Below the pieces are notes generated by a model. That model was not told the DNA's origin, did no database searches, and saw only the letters and a list, made by a program, of their open reading frames with translations. From NCBI RefSeq assembly GCF_020514095.1, contig NZ_VTKY01000001.1, positions 1 through 64,000 on the forward strand: a stretch of 64,000 nucleotides of DNA, written 5' to 3'. A program made the translations under genes and the position numbers. The DNA comes from Synechococcus sp. MU1643 (GTDB lineage Bacteria > Cyanobacteriota > Cyanobacteriia > PCC-6307 > Cyanobiaceae). Shown here in pieces: positions 18,756 through 27,768 of the stretch (the stretch's first letter is position 1; each line of letters begins with the position of its first letter).

Positions 18756-20075
18756 ATGGCGAAGGAACAGTGGCGATCGGGACTGGGTTTTGTCCTGGCG
18801 GCTGCGGGCAGTGCCGTGGGTTTGGGCAATCTCTGGGGCTTTGCATACCGCGCCTCCCAGGGAGGTGGCGGCGCTTTCCTGCTGCTCTACGTGGTCATTG
18901 TGCTGTTGGTCTGCCTGCCGGTGCTGGTGGCCGAAATGGTGCTGGGGCGCAGCACCGGCCAGAGCCCCCTGCTCGCGCCAGTGGCGGCAGCCGGTCGCCG
19001 TTGGCAGCCCATGGGCTGGCTTTTCGTCTTAGCGGCCAGTGGAATCCTGGCCTTCTATGCCGTTTTGATGGGGTGGACCGGGGCGACGCTGGTGCAGACC
19101 CTCACCCAGGGACTTCCGGCGGATATCACCTCGGCGGAAGCCTTTTTCGCCGGCCTCAGTGGCGGCCGCTCCGCCTTGATCGGCCAGCTGCTCAGCCTTG
19201 TGGTGACTGCTGCTGTGGTGGCCGCCGGCGTGCGTGGAGGCATTGAGCGGTTGTCCCGTTGGGGGCTGCCGTTGTTGTTTGTGCTGCTGATTGGCCTCGC
19301 GGTTTGGGCCGCTGGTCTTGATGGAGCCTCTGAGGGCTATCGCACGTTCCTGCTCCGCTGGGACAACAGCCAGCTTCACGACCCCACCACGATTCGCAAT
19401 GCCTTCACCCAGGCCTTCTTTTCGATTGGCACGGGCATCGGCTGCATCCTGGCCTATTCGGCTTACCTGAGCCGGCGCGCACATTTGCCGAGGGAAGCCG
19501 TAGCAGTGGTGGGGATGGACACCGCTGTGGGATTGCTGGCCGGCATGGTCACCTTCCCCGTGGTGATGAGCTTTGGCCTCCAGGATGTGATCAGTGACTC
19601 CACCCTGGGCACGATCTTCATCGCCCTGCCCACGGGCCTTGGCTCACTTGGCCCCTCAGGCCAGCTGGTGGCGGTGCTCTTTTTTGCGCTGGCCTTAATT
19701 GCTGCGATTACCTCAGCGGTGTCGCTGCTGGAGGTGCCGGTGGCGTGTTTGATCGATCGACTGGGGTGGAGCCGGTCCCGGGCCGTTTGGGTGTCCACGG
19801 CGTTGATCTTTGTGGCGGGTCTCCCGGCTGCCACCTCCATGGAGGTTCTTGGCTGGATGGATTCCATATTTGGGGGCCTATTGCTGATTCTGGGGGGCTT
19901 GCTCCTGGCCTTGTTGATTGGTTGGGTGCTTCCATCTCGCTTCCAGGAGGAGCTCAGCCACTCGGGGAGCCCTGTCTGGCTGCAGCGCTTTCTGCTGGTG
20001 ATGCTGCGCTGGATTTCTCCGCCTGTGATCGCTGTTGGTCTGGTAGTCAGCGTGATTGATCTGATCCCCAGCTGA
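18756..20075 (+). CDS. Sodium-dependent transporter of the NSS (SNF) family
   Basis: 439 residues with about 11 membrane spans. The first span has the sodium-binding signature [20 protein letters not shown] (about 18-37), followed by [15 protein letters not shown]. Bacterial members such as LeuT and MhsT import amino acids with sodium; the substrate here cannot be named. The start lies 80 bases from divergent dxr. Use of a sodium gradient would suit a marine bacterium. Confidence 0.9.
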   Translation: MAKEQWRSGLGFVLAAAGSAVGLGNLWGFAYRASQGGGGAFLLLYVVIVLLVCLPVLVAEMVLGRSTGQSPLLAPVAAAGRRWQPMGWLFVLAASGILAFYAVLMGWTGATLVQTLTQGLPADITSAEAFFAGLSGGRSALIGQLLSLVVTAAVVAAGVRGGIERLSRWGLPLLFVLLIGLAVWAAGLDGASEGYRTFLLRWDNSQLHDPTTIRNAFTQAFFSIGTGIGCILAYSAYLSRRAHLPREAVAVVGMDTAVGLLAGMVTFPVVMSFGLQDVISDSTLGTIFIALPTGLGSLGPSGQLVAVLFFALALIAAITSAVSLLEVPVACLIDRLGWSRSRAVWVSTALIFVAGLPAATSMEVLGWMDSIFGGLLLILGGLLLALLIGWVLPSRFQEELSHSGSPVWLQRFLLVMLRWISPPVIAVGLVVSVIDLIPS

Positions 20076-20095
20076 AGGAATTGCCTTGGCCGTGC

Positions 20096-20338
20096 CTAAG
20101 GCTGATCAGAAGAATTGAGCATGGATTCCATCTTGCGAATCCTCTGCAGCATCTTGTCCCAGACCTCCGCTTTCCAGGATTGCTCCGCATCGGCCGTGGA
20201 CTCCGCCAACTGCTTCTGAGCCGCGAGCTTTGCCTCGAGATCCTCGCCGGCATCGAGGGCCTTCATCAGCTCCATCTCGAGCTTGGCGGTTTCCATGAAG
20301 TTCAGCTTCTTCAGCCAGAGCATGGGGAGCGAAAGCAT
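20096..20338 (-). CDS. Small helical hypothetical protein downstream of cysS
   Basis: 80 residues, almost entirely predicted helix and highly charged (AKLEMELMKALDAGEDLEAK; WDKMLQRIRKMESMLNSSDQ). A start at the internal Met 15 (METAKLEMEL) is possible. It lies 20 bases downstream of cysS on the same strand, so it is probably co-transcribed. No family recognised. Confidence 0.6.
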   Translation of the reverse strand: MLSLPMLWLKKLNFMETAKLEMELMKALDAGEDLEAKLAAQKQLAESTADAEQSWKAEVWDKMLQRIRKMESMLNSSDQP

Positions 20339-20358
20339 TGGGGTTCAGTCTGCCGGGA

Positions 20359-21846
20359 TCAGGCGCGGATCCACTCCGTCACTCCGCCAGGTTTGTCGAT
20401 TAGCTCCACCCCTTGGGCGGCGAGCTCATCCCGGATCCGGTCGGCTTCCGCGTAATCCTTCGCGGCTTTCGCTGCCTTGCGAGCCGCTATGGCCGCATCG
20501 ATGGCGCCGTCGTCAAGGCTGGAGGCCGCTTCGGCTTCCGAGCGCAGTCCCAGCACCGCCGCCAGGTGTCGCAGCAGCTGCCAGCGCCCCTCAAGGTCAC
20601 TTAATTCCGGCTCAGGCAGGGCGGCGTCTTCCCCCCGTTCCAACCGGTTGGCGAGGGCCCGCAGGGGCTTGGCCAGATCGAACAGCACAGCCAGTCCGCC
20701 CGAGCTGTTGAGGTCATCGTCCATGGCGCTGATGAAGCGTTGCTCGAGCTCCACCAGAGCGGTGTCGGCTAGACCTCCATCGGCCGTTATTGCCCCCTCT
20801 GTGAGAGGTGCGGCCGAGCTCCAGCCGAGGCTGTCGCCGTGGCGATCGCCAAGGTTCAGGGCTGCATTCAGACCCTTCCAGCCGGTGGCTGCGGCTTCAA
20901 GGGCATCGGCGGTGAAATCAAGCGGTTTGCGGTAATGGGCCTGCAGCACAAACAGGCGCAGGGTCATTGCTGAGACGCCGCTTTCCAGCAGCGCACGGAT
21001 GGTGGTGAAGTTGCCGAGCGACTTGCTCATCTTTTGCCCGCCGACATTGACCATGCCGTTGTGCATCCACACCCTGGCCAGGTCCTGACCGGTGGCGGCT
21101 TCGGATTGGGCGATTTCGTTTTCGTGGTGGGGGAACACCAGGTCGGCCCCACCCAGGTGGATGTCGATCGTGTCGCCGAGTTCCGCCCGCACCATGGCTG
21201 AGCATTCGATGTGCCAGCCGGGGCGTCCCTCACCCCAGGGGGAGGGGAAGCTGGGTTCTCCGGCTTTGGCCCCTTTCCAGAGCGCGAAATCGAAGGGGTG
21301 CTGCTTGCGGGCCTCTTCGGCATCAGCCACGCGCCCGGCGGCGTTGTCCTGCTGTTCGCTCAGATCGCGGCCACTGAGCTTCCCGTAACCGGCATGTTTC
21401 ATCACCGCGAAATACACATCCCCCTCAGCGCTGTAGGCCGCACCCTTGGCTTCCAGTTCGCCGATCAACGCGCGGATCCCATCCAGGCATTGGGTGGCGC
21501 GGGGCATCCGGTCGGGCCGCAGGATCCCCAGATCGTCCATGTCCTGGTGGAAGGAGGCAATGTTTCGCTCGCTGACCTCTGTCATCGAGGAGTTCTCCTC
21601 GCCGGCCCGTTTGAGGATCTTGTCGTCGATGTCGGTGAAGTTCTGAACGAAGGTCACCTCGAGACCGCGCCAGATCAGATATCGCCGTAGCACATCCCAG
21701 TTGATGTAGCTGCGGGCATGCCCTAGGTGGCAGAGGTCATAAACCGTCACGCCGCAGCAATAAATGCTGGCTTTGCCCGGTGTCAGCGGTGCGAACGGCT
21801 CGGTGCGGCGGGTGAGGGTATTGGTGAGCCGCAGGGACACAGCCAT
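20359..21846 (-). CDS. cysS: Cysteinyl-tRNA synthetase
   Basis: 495 residues. The class I HIGH motif appears as [12 protein letters not shown] and the KMSKS motif as [10 protein letters not shown]. Zinc-ligand regions are visible ([20 protein letters not shown]). It attaches cysteine to tRNA-Cys. The length and C-terminal DALR-like extension are normal. It lies 40 bases downstream of polA on the same strand. Confidence 0.97.
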   Translation of the reverse strand: MAVSLRLTNTLTRRTEPFAPLTPGKASIYCCGVTVYDLCHLGHARSYINWDVLRRYLIWRGLEVTFVQNFTDIDDKILKRAGEENSSMTEVSERNIASFHQDMDDLGILRPDRMPRATQCLDGIRALIGELEAKGAAYSAEGDVYFAVMKHAGYGKLSGRDLSEQQDNAAGRVADAEEARKQHPFDFALWKGAKAGEPSFPSPWGEGRPGWHIECSAMVRAELGDTIDIHLGGADLVFPHHENEIAQSEAATGQDLARVWMHNGMVNVGGQKMSKSLGNFTTIRALLESGVSAMTLRLFVLQAHYRKPLDFTADALEAAATGWKGLNAALNLGDRHGDSLGWSSAAPLTEGAITADGGLADTALVELEQRFISAMDDDLNSSGGLAVLFDLAKPLRALANRLERGEDAALPEPELSDLEGRWQLLRHLAAVLGLRSEAEAASSLDDGAIDAAIAARKAAKAAKDYAEADRIRDELAAQGVELIDKPGGVTEWIRA

Positions 21847-21886
21847 TCAGAAGCTGCGGCTGAGGCTACGGCCTGTTCGGCTGAGC

Positions 21887-24847
21887 TTATTTCGCCTCCA
21901 TCCAGTTCGCGCCGACGCCGGTCTCCACCACCAGGGGAACACTCAGCTCAACGGCCTGTTCCATGGTCTGCACCACAAGCTCTCGCGTGACCTCCAGGGC
22001 GTCCGGTGCCACCTCGAGTACCAGTTCGTCGTGCACTTGCAGCAGCAGTTGGGTCGGTAGGCCCTGACGCTGCAGGGCGTCTTGCAGCTGCACCATCGCC
22101 ACTTTGATGATGTCGGCACTCGACCCCTGAATCGGGGCGTTGGCAGCGGCCCGCAGTTGCTGTGCCTCCATGCCACCGCGGCGGGCCACATCCAGGTCGA
22201 TCTCCAAGGGGTCTTTGCCCAGCAGCCGACCCAGGCCGTTGCGATCGAAGTGGAACGGTCGCCGGCGGCCGAGAATGGTTTCCACGTAGCCGCGGCTGAG
22301 GGCGAGCCGCTCCTGCAGTTCGAGGAAGGCGAACACCTTCGGGTAGCGCTGCTTGTACTTGGCCAGGAACTCCTTGGCTTCGCCCTGGCTTACGCCGGTT
22401 TCCCGGGCGAAGCGTTGGGCTCCCATGCCGTAGATCACACCGAAGTTGATGGTTTTGCCGAGCCGGCGTTCGTCCGGGCTGACCTCGTCTTTGTCCAGCA
22501 GCAGCCTGGCGGTCAGTGCGTGCACGTCATCGCCGCTGCGGTAGGCCTCCTGCAGCACCTCTTCGCTCGAGAGGTGGGTGAGGATTCGCAGTTCGATCTG
22601 GGAGTAGTCGGCGCTGAGCAGGGTCCAGCCCTCCTGGGGCAAGAAGGCCTTGCGGATGCGCCGGCTGTACTTAGTGCGCACGGGAATGTTCTGCAGGTTG
22701 GGGTTGCTGCTGCTCAGGCGCCCAGTGGCCGTCACTGCTTGGTTGAAATCGGTGTGCACCCGCCCGGTTTCCGCCTCCACCAGCTGCGGCAAGGCGTCGA
22801 TGTAGGTGCTCTTGAGCTTGCTGAGCACCCGGTGCTCCAGCACCAGTGGCACTACCGGGTGGTCGTTGCCGAGTTTCTCCAGCACGGTGGCATCGGTGCT
22901 GAAACCGGTTTTGGTGCGGCGGGATTTCTTGCGATCCAGGCCAAGGGTGTCGAACAGCAGCTCTCCGAGCTGCTTGGGCGAGGCCAGGTTGAACTCCACT
23001 CCGGCGGCTGCTTTGGCGTCGGATTCCAGTCGCTGAAGGGTGGTGCCCATCTCCTCCGAAAGGCTCTGGAGATAGGGCACATCAATGCGGATGCCGGTGG
23101 ATTCCATCCGGGCTAGCACCGGTTCCAGCGGCTGCTCCACCTGCTCCAGCAGCGGCAGCAGTTGGGGGCCCATGGTCTTCAGTTGACGGCGCAGCAGCAG
23201 GGCAAGCCGGCGGGTGACGTGCACGTCCATGCCGCAGTACAGGCTGGCGGGTTCCAGCGGCACATCGGCGAAGGTTTGCTTCTTGCCCACCAGATCGGTG
23301 AAAGCGGTGGGCTGGAAGCCGAATTCACGTTCGGCCATCAGCTCCAGGCCATGTTTTGCTGCGGCATCGCGCAGGTAATCGGCCAGCAGCGTGTCGATCA
23401 CCACGCCCTCCAGGGCAATGCCATGCCGCAACAGGATCAAGCGGTCATATTTGGCGTTCTGCAGGGTCTTGGGGTGGTTGCTACTGGCCAGCCATGGAGC
23501 TAGGGCGGTGAGCACGGTTGCCAACGGAAGCTGCTCCGGGCTGCTGTCTTCGCTGCCTTTGTGCCCCAGGGGGATGTAGGAGAGCGCATCCAGGGCTTCT
23601 CCCCAGCAGAGGCCGATTCCCACCAGTTCAGCGCGAAACGGGTTGAGGTCGGTGGTCTCGGTGTCGAAGGCGACAGGCATGTCGCTGTCGGTGCAGGTCA
23701 TCAGCTTGTGCACCAATGCGTCCAGGGCCGTTTCGGTCTGGATCAGCTGCGGTTTCAGGGCCGGCAGCCCCACGTCGTCATTGGATGCCGGCTCGGTTTC
23801 GGCCTCGGCAGCTGGCTGTTCCGAGCTGGCTGAGCGGCGGATGGTCTTGGCGGCAGCGGCCTCCGCATTGGCCCCATAGCCCCCTTCCGAAAAGGCCGCC
23901 ACAAAGCCCCCCACCTGGCGCAGCAGGCTGTTGAGCTCGAGGTCTTCCAGGCAGCTGCTCAGGCCATCAGCATCCACCGACGACAACGGCAGGCTGGGTT
24001 CCTTGGGCAGGGGAACATCCACGAGAATCTCGGCCAGCTTGAGGGAGAGGTAGGCGTTGTCGCGGTCGGCGCGCAGCTTTCCTTTTAATGCACCTTTGAT
24101 GGCTCCCTTACTGGCTTTCGGCCCTTCTGCTTCCACCTGCTCGAGGGTGGCGTACACAGCATCGAGGTCGCTGTTTTCCTTCAGCAGGTTGATGGCTGTT
24201 TTCGGGCCAACACCACGTACGCCGGGGATGTTGTCGGAGCTGTCACCGGTGAGGGCCTTGAGGTCCACCACCTTGTCGGGCATTACGCCGAGCTTGCCGA
24301 GCACCCCCTCTTCTCGGATCAGCATTGGACCACTGCTTTTGGCGTAGGGCCCGCCGCCCATGTAGAGCACCGCGATGTCGCGGCTGTCATCCACTAGCTG
24401 GAACAGGTCGCGGTCTCCCGAGAGGATCCGGACGCCCCATCCCGAGTCGGCCGCTCGGTTTGCAAGGGTTCCCAGCACATCGTCGGCTTCGTAGCCCGGT
24501 GCCATGCAGAGGGGGAGCTGCAGGTGCGTTTGGAGGATCTGCTGCAGCTGTTCGAGGTCCTGGAAGAACACCTCAGGTGCCACCTCCCGATGGGCTTTGT
24601 AGTTGGCGTCAGCCTTGTGGCGAAAGGTGGGTTCGGCCGTGTCGAAGGCGATGGCAACACCTTCGGGCTTCAGGGATTTGCTGTTCTCCAGCAGGGCTTT
24701 GAGAAAGCCGTAGGTCACGCTGGTGGGTCGACCGTCTTTGGTCGCCAGACCCCCTTCTCCTCCTTTGCTGAAGGCGTAGAAGCTGCGGAATGCCAGGGAA
24801 TGGCCATCCACAAGCAGCAGGAGGGGCTTGGCGGTGGCCTCGGGCAT
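21887..24847 (-). CDS. polA: DNA polymerase I
   Basis: 986 residues with all three domains. The N-terminal 5' nuclease has LLLVDGHSLAFRSFYAF and GDSSDNIPGVRGVGPKTA; the 3'-5' exonuclease motif MPVAFDTETTDLNPF is intact near residue 390; the C-terminal polymerase shows LLSADYSQIELRILTHLS, KTINFGVIYGMGAQRFA and QVHDELVLEV. It fills gaps, removes Okazaki primers and takes part in repair. An insertion rich in Ala/Glu separates the nuclease and exonuclease domains, common in cyanobacteria. Confidence 0.97.
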   Translation of the reverse strand: MPEATAKPLLLLVDGHSLAFRSFYAFSKGGEGGLATKDGRPTSVTYGFLKALLENSKSLKPEGVAIAFDTAEPTFRHKADANYKAHREVAPEVFFQDLEQLQQILQTHLQLPLCMAPGYEADDVLGTLANRAADSGWGVRILSGDRDLFQLVDDSRDIAVLYMGGGPYAKSSGPMLIREEGVLGKLGVMPDKVVDLKALTGDSSDNIPGVRGVGPKTAINLLKENSDLDAVYATLEQVEAEGPKASKGAIKGALKGKLRADRDNAYLSLKLAEILVDVPLPKEPSLPLSSVDADGLSSCLEDLELNSLLRQVGGFVAAFSEGGYGANAEAAAAKTIRRSASSEQPAAEAETEPASNDDVGLPALKPQLIQTETALDALVHKLMTCTDSDMPVAFDTETTDLNPFRAELVGIGLCWGEALDALSYIPLGHKGSEDSSPEQLPLATVLTALAPWLASSNHPKTLQNAKYDRLILLRHGIALEGVVIDTLLADYLRDAAAKHGLELMAEREFGFQPTAFTDLVGKKQTFADVPLEPASLYCGMDVHVTRRLALLLRRQLKTMGPQLLPLLEQVEQPLEPVLARMESTGIRIDVPYLQSLSEEMGTTLQRLESDAKAAAGVEFNLASPKQLGELLFDTLGLDRKKSRRTKTGFSTDATVLEKLGNDHPVVPLVLEHRVLSKLKSTYIDALPQLVEAETGRVHTDFNQAVTATGRLSSSNPNLQNIPVRTKYSRRIRKAFLPQEGWTLLSADYSQIELRILTHLSSEEVLQEAYRSGDDVHALTARLLLDKDEVSPDERRLGKTINFGVIYGMGAQRFARETGVSQGEAKEFLAKYKQRYPKVFAFLELQERLALSRGYVETILGRRRPFHFDRNGLGRLLGKDPLEIDLDVARRGGMEAQQLRAAANAPIQGSSADIIKVAMVQLQDALQRQGLPTQLLLQVHDELVLEVAPDALEVTRELVVQTMEQAVELSVPLVVETGVGANWMEAK

Positions 24848-24871
24848 GACTTCGGTGGAGACGTGGGTGGA

Positions 24872-26038
24872 TCAATCGCGGCGATCAGCCCAGGGGGGCA
24901 GATCGATGAACACGCGAGTGCCTGATTCGAGACCGTTCAGGATCGCAGTCTGGTCGCCGCTGCTGTTGCCCAGTTCCACCGGCTGGAAACGTGGCTTTTG
25001 CTTCTCATCCACCAGCAACACGCCAGGCTTGCCGTCCTCCATCACGATCGCCACCGTGGGCACCAGGATTTTTGGTGCACTGCGCCCGGTCTGGAAATTG
25101 ATGTCGGCGGTCATGCCGATCTTCAGTTCTTTCTGCGGGTTGACGAAGTTCAGCCTCACCTCGAAGGAGGTGACGTTGTTCTCTTTCGCAGCGCGGGGGG
25201 CAATTTCATTTACCGTTGCCTGGAATCGCTGATCGGGGAAGGCATCCACCCGGATTTGGGCGTTCTGGCCGGTCACGATTCGGCCGATGTCGCTTTCCGG
25301 AACGCGGGCTCTCACCTCCAAGCCTTGCGAGAGCTCAACGATCGAGGCGCTGGTGGCACCGGCTGTGGCCGAGGCAGCGGTGGTGGGGGTCACAAACGAC
25401 CCCGGTTCGGCGTAGCGAGCTGTGATCGTTCCTGAGAAGGGGGCACGGATTGTTTTTTCGCGGCTCTCCTGTTCCAGTTGCTCCACCCGTTCTCGGGCTG
25501 CAACCAGTCCCGCCTGTCGGGCCAGCAATTCGTAGCGCGCATCACTGAAGTCATCAGCGCTGATCGCGCCGCTGGAATACAGCTGGTCGCGACGCTCGAA
25601 GTCCTCCCTCTTGTTTTGGTAATCGGCTTCGGCCTGGCGCAGCAGAGCCTGCTTCTCCTGAAGCCGATCATCGAGATCGCCACGATTCATCACCGCCAGC
25701 ACCTGCTCTTTATCCACTACATCCCCTTCATCCACCTTCAGCTCCGCCAGCAGACCCTGCTTGCGCGGACTCACGTTCACCTTCTGCTGGGCCTGCAGTT
25801 CGCCGCTGGCGGTGATCACCCCAGACAGCACGCCGCGTTGAGCGGTGGTGGTGAAGGGCTTCAGATCCCGTTGACGGTTGCTCCAGGGCCCGAAACGCAG
25901 CAGTAGCCCACCCCCGCAAAGGGCCAGCACCAGCAATCCCACGATCGCGGCTTTGGGCCGTTTGGATCGTGCTTTCGCCACTGAGGCCAGTTCTGCATCA
26001 GGCGATGGGGATGAAGGGGAGCGCAAGGACTGCCGCAT
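24872..26038 (-). CDS. Membrane-fusion (HlyD/MacA-type) efflux adaptor
   Basis: 388 residues from the ATG at 26038. One N-terminal membrane span (AAIVGLLVLALCGGGLLLRF), then a split biotinyl-lipoyl-like domain (GVLSGVITASGELQAQQKV), a coiled-coil hairpin (KQALLRQAEADYQNKREDFE) and a beta-barrel. It resembles periplasmic adaptors of MacAB-type or RND pumps. No transporter or outer-membrane partner lies next to it. It is divergent from ychF and upstream of polA, so the pump it serves is unknown. Confidence 0.85.
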   Translation of the reverse strand: MRQSLRSPSSPSPDAELASVAKARSKRPKAAIVGLLVLALCGGGLLLRFGPWSNRQRDLKPFTTTAQRGVLSGVITASGELQAQQKVNVSPRKQGLLAELKVDEGDVVDKEQVLAVMNRGDLDDRLQEKQALLRQAEADYQNKREDFERRDQLYSSGAISADDFSDARYELLARQAGLVAARERVEQLEQESREKTIRAPFSGTITARYAEPGSFVTPTTAASATAGATSASIVELSQGLEVRARVPESDIGRIVTGQNAQIRVDAFPDQRFQATVNEIAPRAAKENNVTSFEVRLNFVNPQKELKIGMTADINFQTGRSAPKILVPTVAIVMEDGKPGVLLVDEKQKPRFQPVELGNSSGDQTAILNGLESGTRVFIDLPPWADRRD

Positions 26039-26089
26039 GGGCCCACAAAACTTCACAACAGTCTTGCCGTAGGCCGGTAGATTCCGCCG

Positions 26090-27181
26090 ATGCTAAAAGC
26101 CGGAATTGTCGGATTGCCCAACGTGGGCAAGTCAACTTTGTTCAATGCGTTGGTAGCCAACGCTCAGGCGCATGCTGCCAATTTTCCGTTCTGCACCATC
26201 GAGCCCAACGTCGGCAGCGTGGCGGTGCCCGATGAGCGACTGGTCCGGCTCACAGAACTAAGCAAAAGCCAGGACACCATTCCGACTCGGATGGAGTTTG
26301 TCGACATTGCTGGTCTGGTGAAAGGCGCGAGCCAGGGCGAAGGTCTAGGCAACAAGTTTCTGGCCAACATCCGTGAGGTGGACGCGATCGTTCACGTAAT
26401 CCGCTGCTTCGAGGACGATGACGTCATCCATGTTTCAGGGTCAGTGGCTCCGTCGCGGGATGCGGAGGTGATCAATCTGGAGCTGGGTTTGTCTGATCTG
26501 GCTCAGATTGAGAAGCGCCGGGAGCGTCTCAAGAAGCAGATGCGGACCAGCAAAGAAGCGCAGGTGGAAGACGCTGCTCTTGAGCGTATTCAGGCGGTGC
26601 TCGAGAACGGTGGTGCGGCCCGCAGTGTCGATTTGAACGATGAAGAAGCGGCGATGATCAAGCCCTTGGGGCTTTTAACCGCCAAGCCGATCATCTACGC
26701 CACCAATGTGAGTGAGGACGACCTGGCTGAGGGCAATGCCTTCTGCACCGAGGTGGTTGAACTGGCCGCCAAAGAAGGTGCCGAAACGGTGCGGATCTCT
26801 GCCCAGGTGGAAGCGGAGCTGGTGGAGCTGGGAGATGAGGAAACCGAGGACTATCTGGAAGGTCTCGGTGTGACGGAAGGTGGTCTGCAAAGCCTGATTC
26901 GGGCTACCTATCGTCTGCTTGGTCTGCGCACCTACTTCACTACCGGTGAAAAAGAAACAAGGGCCTGGACCTTCAAGGCTGGGATGACGGCTCCGCAGGC
27001 TGCAGGTGTGATCCACACCGATTTCGAACGAGGCTTCATCCGTGCTCAGACCATCGGTTGGGAAAAGCTGCTGGAAGCAGGCTCACTGGCGGAAGCCCGC
27101 AACAAAGGATGGCTACGTAGTGAAGGCAAGGATTATGTGGTGGATGAAGGAGATGTGATGGAGTTTCTGTTTAACGTTTAG
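26090..27181 (+). CDS. ychF: Ribosome-associated ATPase/GTPase YchF (OLA1 family)
   Basis: 363 residues, the usual length. The P-loop GLPNVGKSTLFNAL is at 7-20, followed by NFPFCTIEPNVGSVAVPD, FVDIAGLVKGASQGEGLGNK and the C-terminal TGS domain (TRAWTFKAGMTAPQAAGVIH). YchF binds ribosomes and, unusually for this fold, prefers ATP; it is linked to stress responses. It is the last core gene before the AT-rich patch. Confidence 0.97.
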   Translation: MLKAGIVGLPNVGKSTLFNALVANAQAHAANFPFCTIEPNVGSVAVPDERLVRLTELSKSQDTIPTRMEFVDIAGLVKGASQGEGLGNKFLANIREVDAIVHVIRCFEDDDVIHVSGSVAPSRDAEVINLELGLSDLAQIEKRRERLKKQMRTSKEAQVEDAALERIQAVLENGGAARSVDLNDEEAAMIKPLGLLTAKPIIYATNVSEDDLAEGNAFCTEVVELAAKEGAETVRISAQVEAELVELGDEETEDYLEGLGVTEGGLQSLIRATYRLLGLRTYFTTGEKETRAWTFKAGMTAPQAAGVIHTDFERGFIRAQTIGWEKLLEAGSLAEARNKGWLRSEGKDYVVDEGDVMEFLFNV

Positions 27182-27258
27182 TCAAAGCATTTGATTGCCT
27201 AGACATTCCCTCTAGAGCTCTTTGATTTTTCAAGAGTGCCTGATTGGGGAAATATCAT

Positions 27259-27287
27259 TTTGCTCTAGTTGGTTCGCCTAGAGCAAA
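27259..27287. repeat. 10-bp perfect hairpin at convergent gene ends
   Basis: TTTGCTCTAG (27259-27268) pairs with CTAGAGCAAA (27278-27287) over a 9-base loop. It spans the stop codon of the small secreted protein gene and lies 78 bases beyond ychF. Position suggests transcription termination or 3'-end protection on both strands. T-runs beside it are short, so classical terminator activity is uncertain. Confidence 0.4.
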
Positions 27288-27538
27288 CCTGGAATGCACT
27301 TGTATCCCTTGAGGAACTTGCTCAACTTTCCACCCTTCATGATCTCATTTCCAATTTTCTCGCACTGATGCAGGGATTTCACTGGAATTAGTTCGATCTC
27401 CTGGGTGATTGTCCTCAGAACCAGGTAAGCCGCCTTCTTGCGCTCTACGTGAGCCATCAATGACCATTCATCATGCTGAGCGGCTCTGGCAAGCGGCGTC
27501 AGCATTACGGCGAGCAGCATAGCCGTAAACCATTTCAT
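27278..27538 (-). CDS. Small secreted hypothetical protein
   Basis: 86 residues from the ATG at 27538. A clear signal peptide (MKWFTAMLLAVMLTPLARAA) precedes a basic mature part with two cysteines (SLHQCEKIGNEIM; LKGYKCIPGLL) that could form a disulfide. An in-frame ATG at 27613 would add 25 residues and place part of the 32-base direct repeat inside the gene; the signal peptide argues for 27538. No family recognised. It borders the AT-rich patch. Confidence 0.6.
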   Translation of the reverse strand: MKWFTAMLLAVMLTPLARAAQHDEWSLMAHVERKKAAYLVLRTITQEIELIPVKSLHQCEKIGNEIMKGGKLSKFLKGYKCIPGLL

Positions 27539-27590
27539 TGAGCGATCTGATCTTGCTTTTACGGTGCTGTGGTTAACACAGTTTGGCTGC

Positions 27591-27622
27591 TGATCATTCC
27601 TTGGAACGTCCATAGAGAGTGA
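27591..27622. repeat. 32-base direct repeat, copy 1
   Basis: TGATCATTCCTTGGAACGTC followed by CATAGAGAGTGA. It matches copy 2 at 30661-30692 with one mismatch (G/A at base 18), and weaker similarity extends some 9 bases left and 20 bases right. It contains the palindrome TGATCA and the near-palindrome TTCC-TT-GGAA. It lies upstream of the small secreted gene, and the two copies flank the AT-rich TPR gene. Confidence 0.85.
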
Positions 27623-27768
27623 GCATCTTGTTCCCTGGTTAAGATACCGAACAACAGTAACACCCTCGTTGAAGCTATAGATTTAAAGCCAAAGTGCAGA
27701 AATTGGCAGCGTTCAAGACTATTCATTTTCGGCTATAATCAATTATATGAGCTAAATGATTTATATGT

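Noticed and set aside
22082..23116. 344-residue plus-strand frame inside polA
   Set aside because: It is antisense to the well-conserved polymerase domain of polA and shows no domain of its own.
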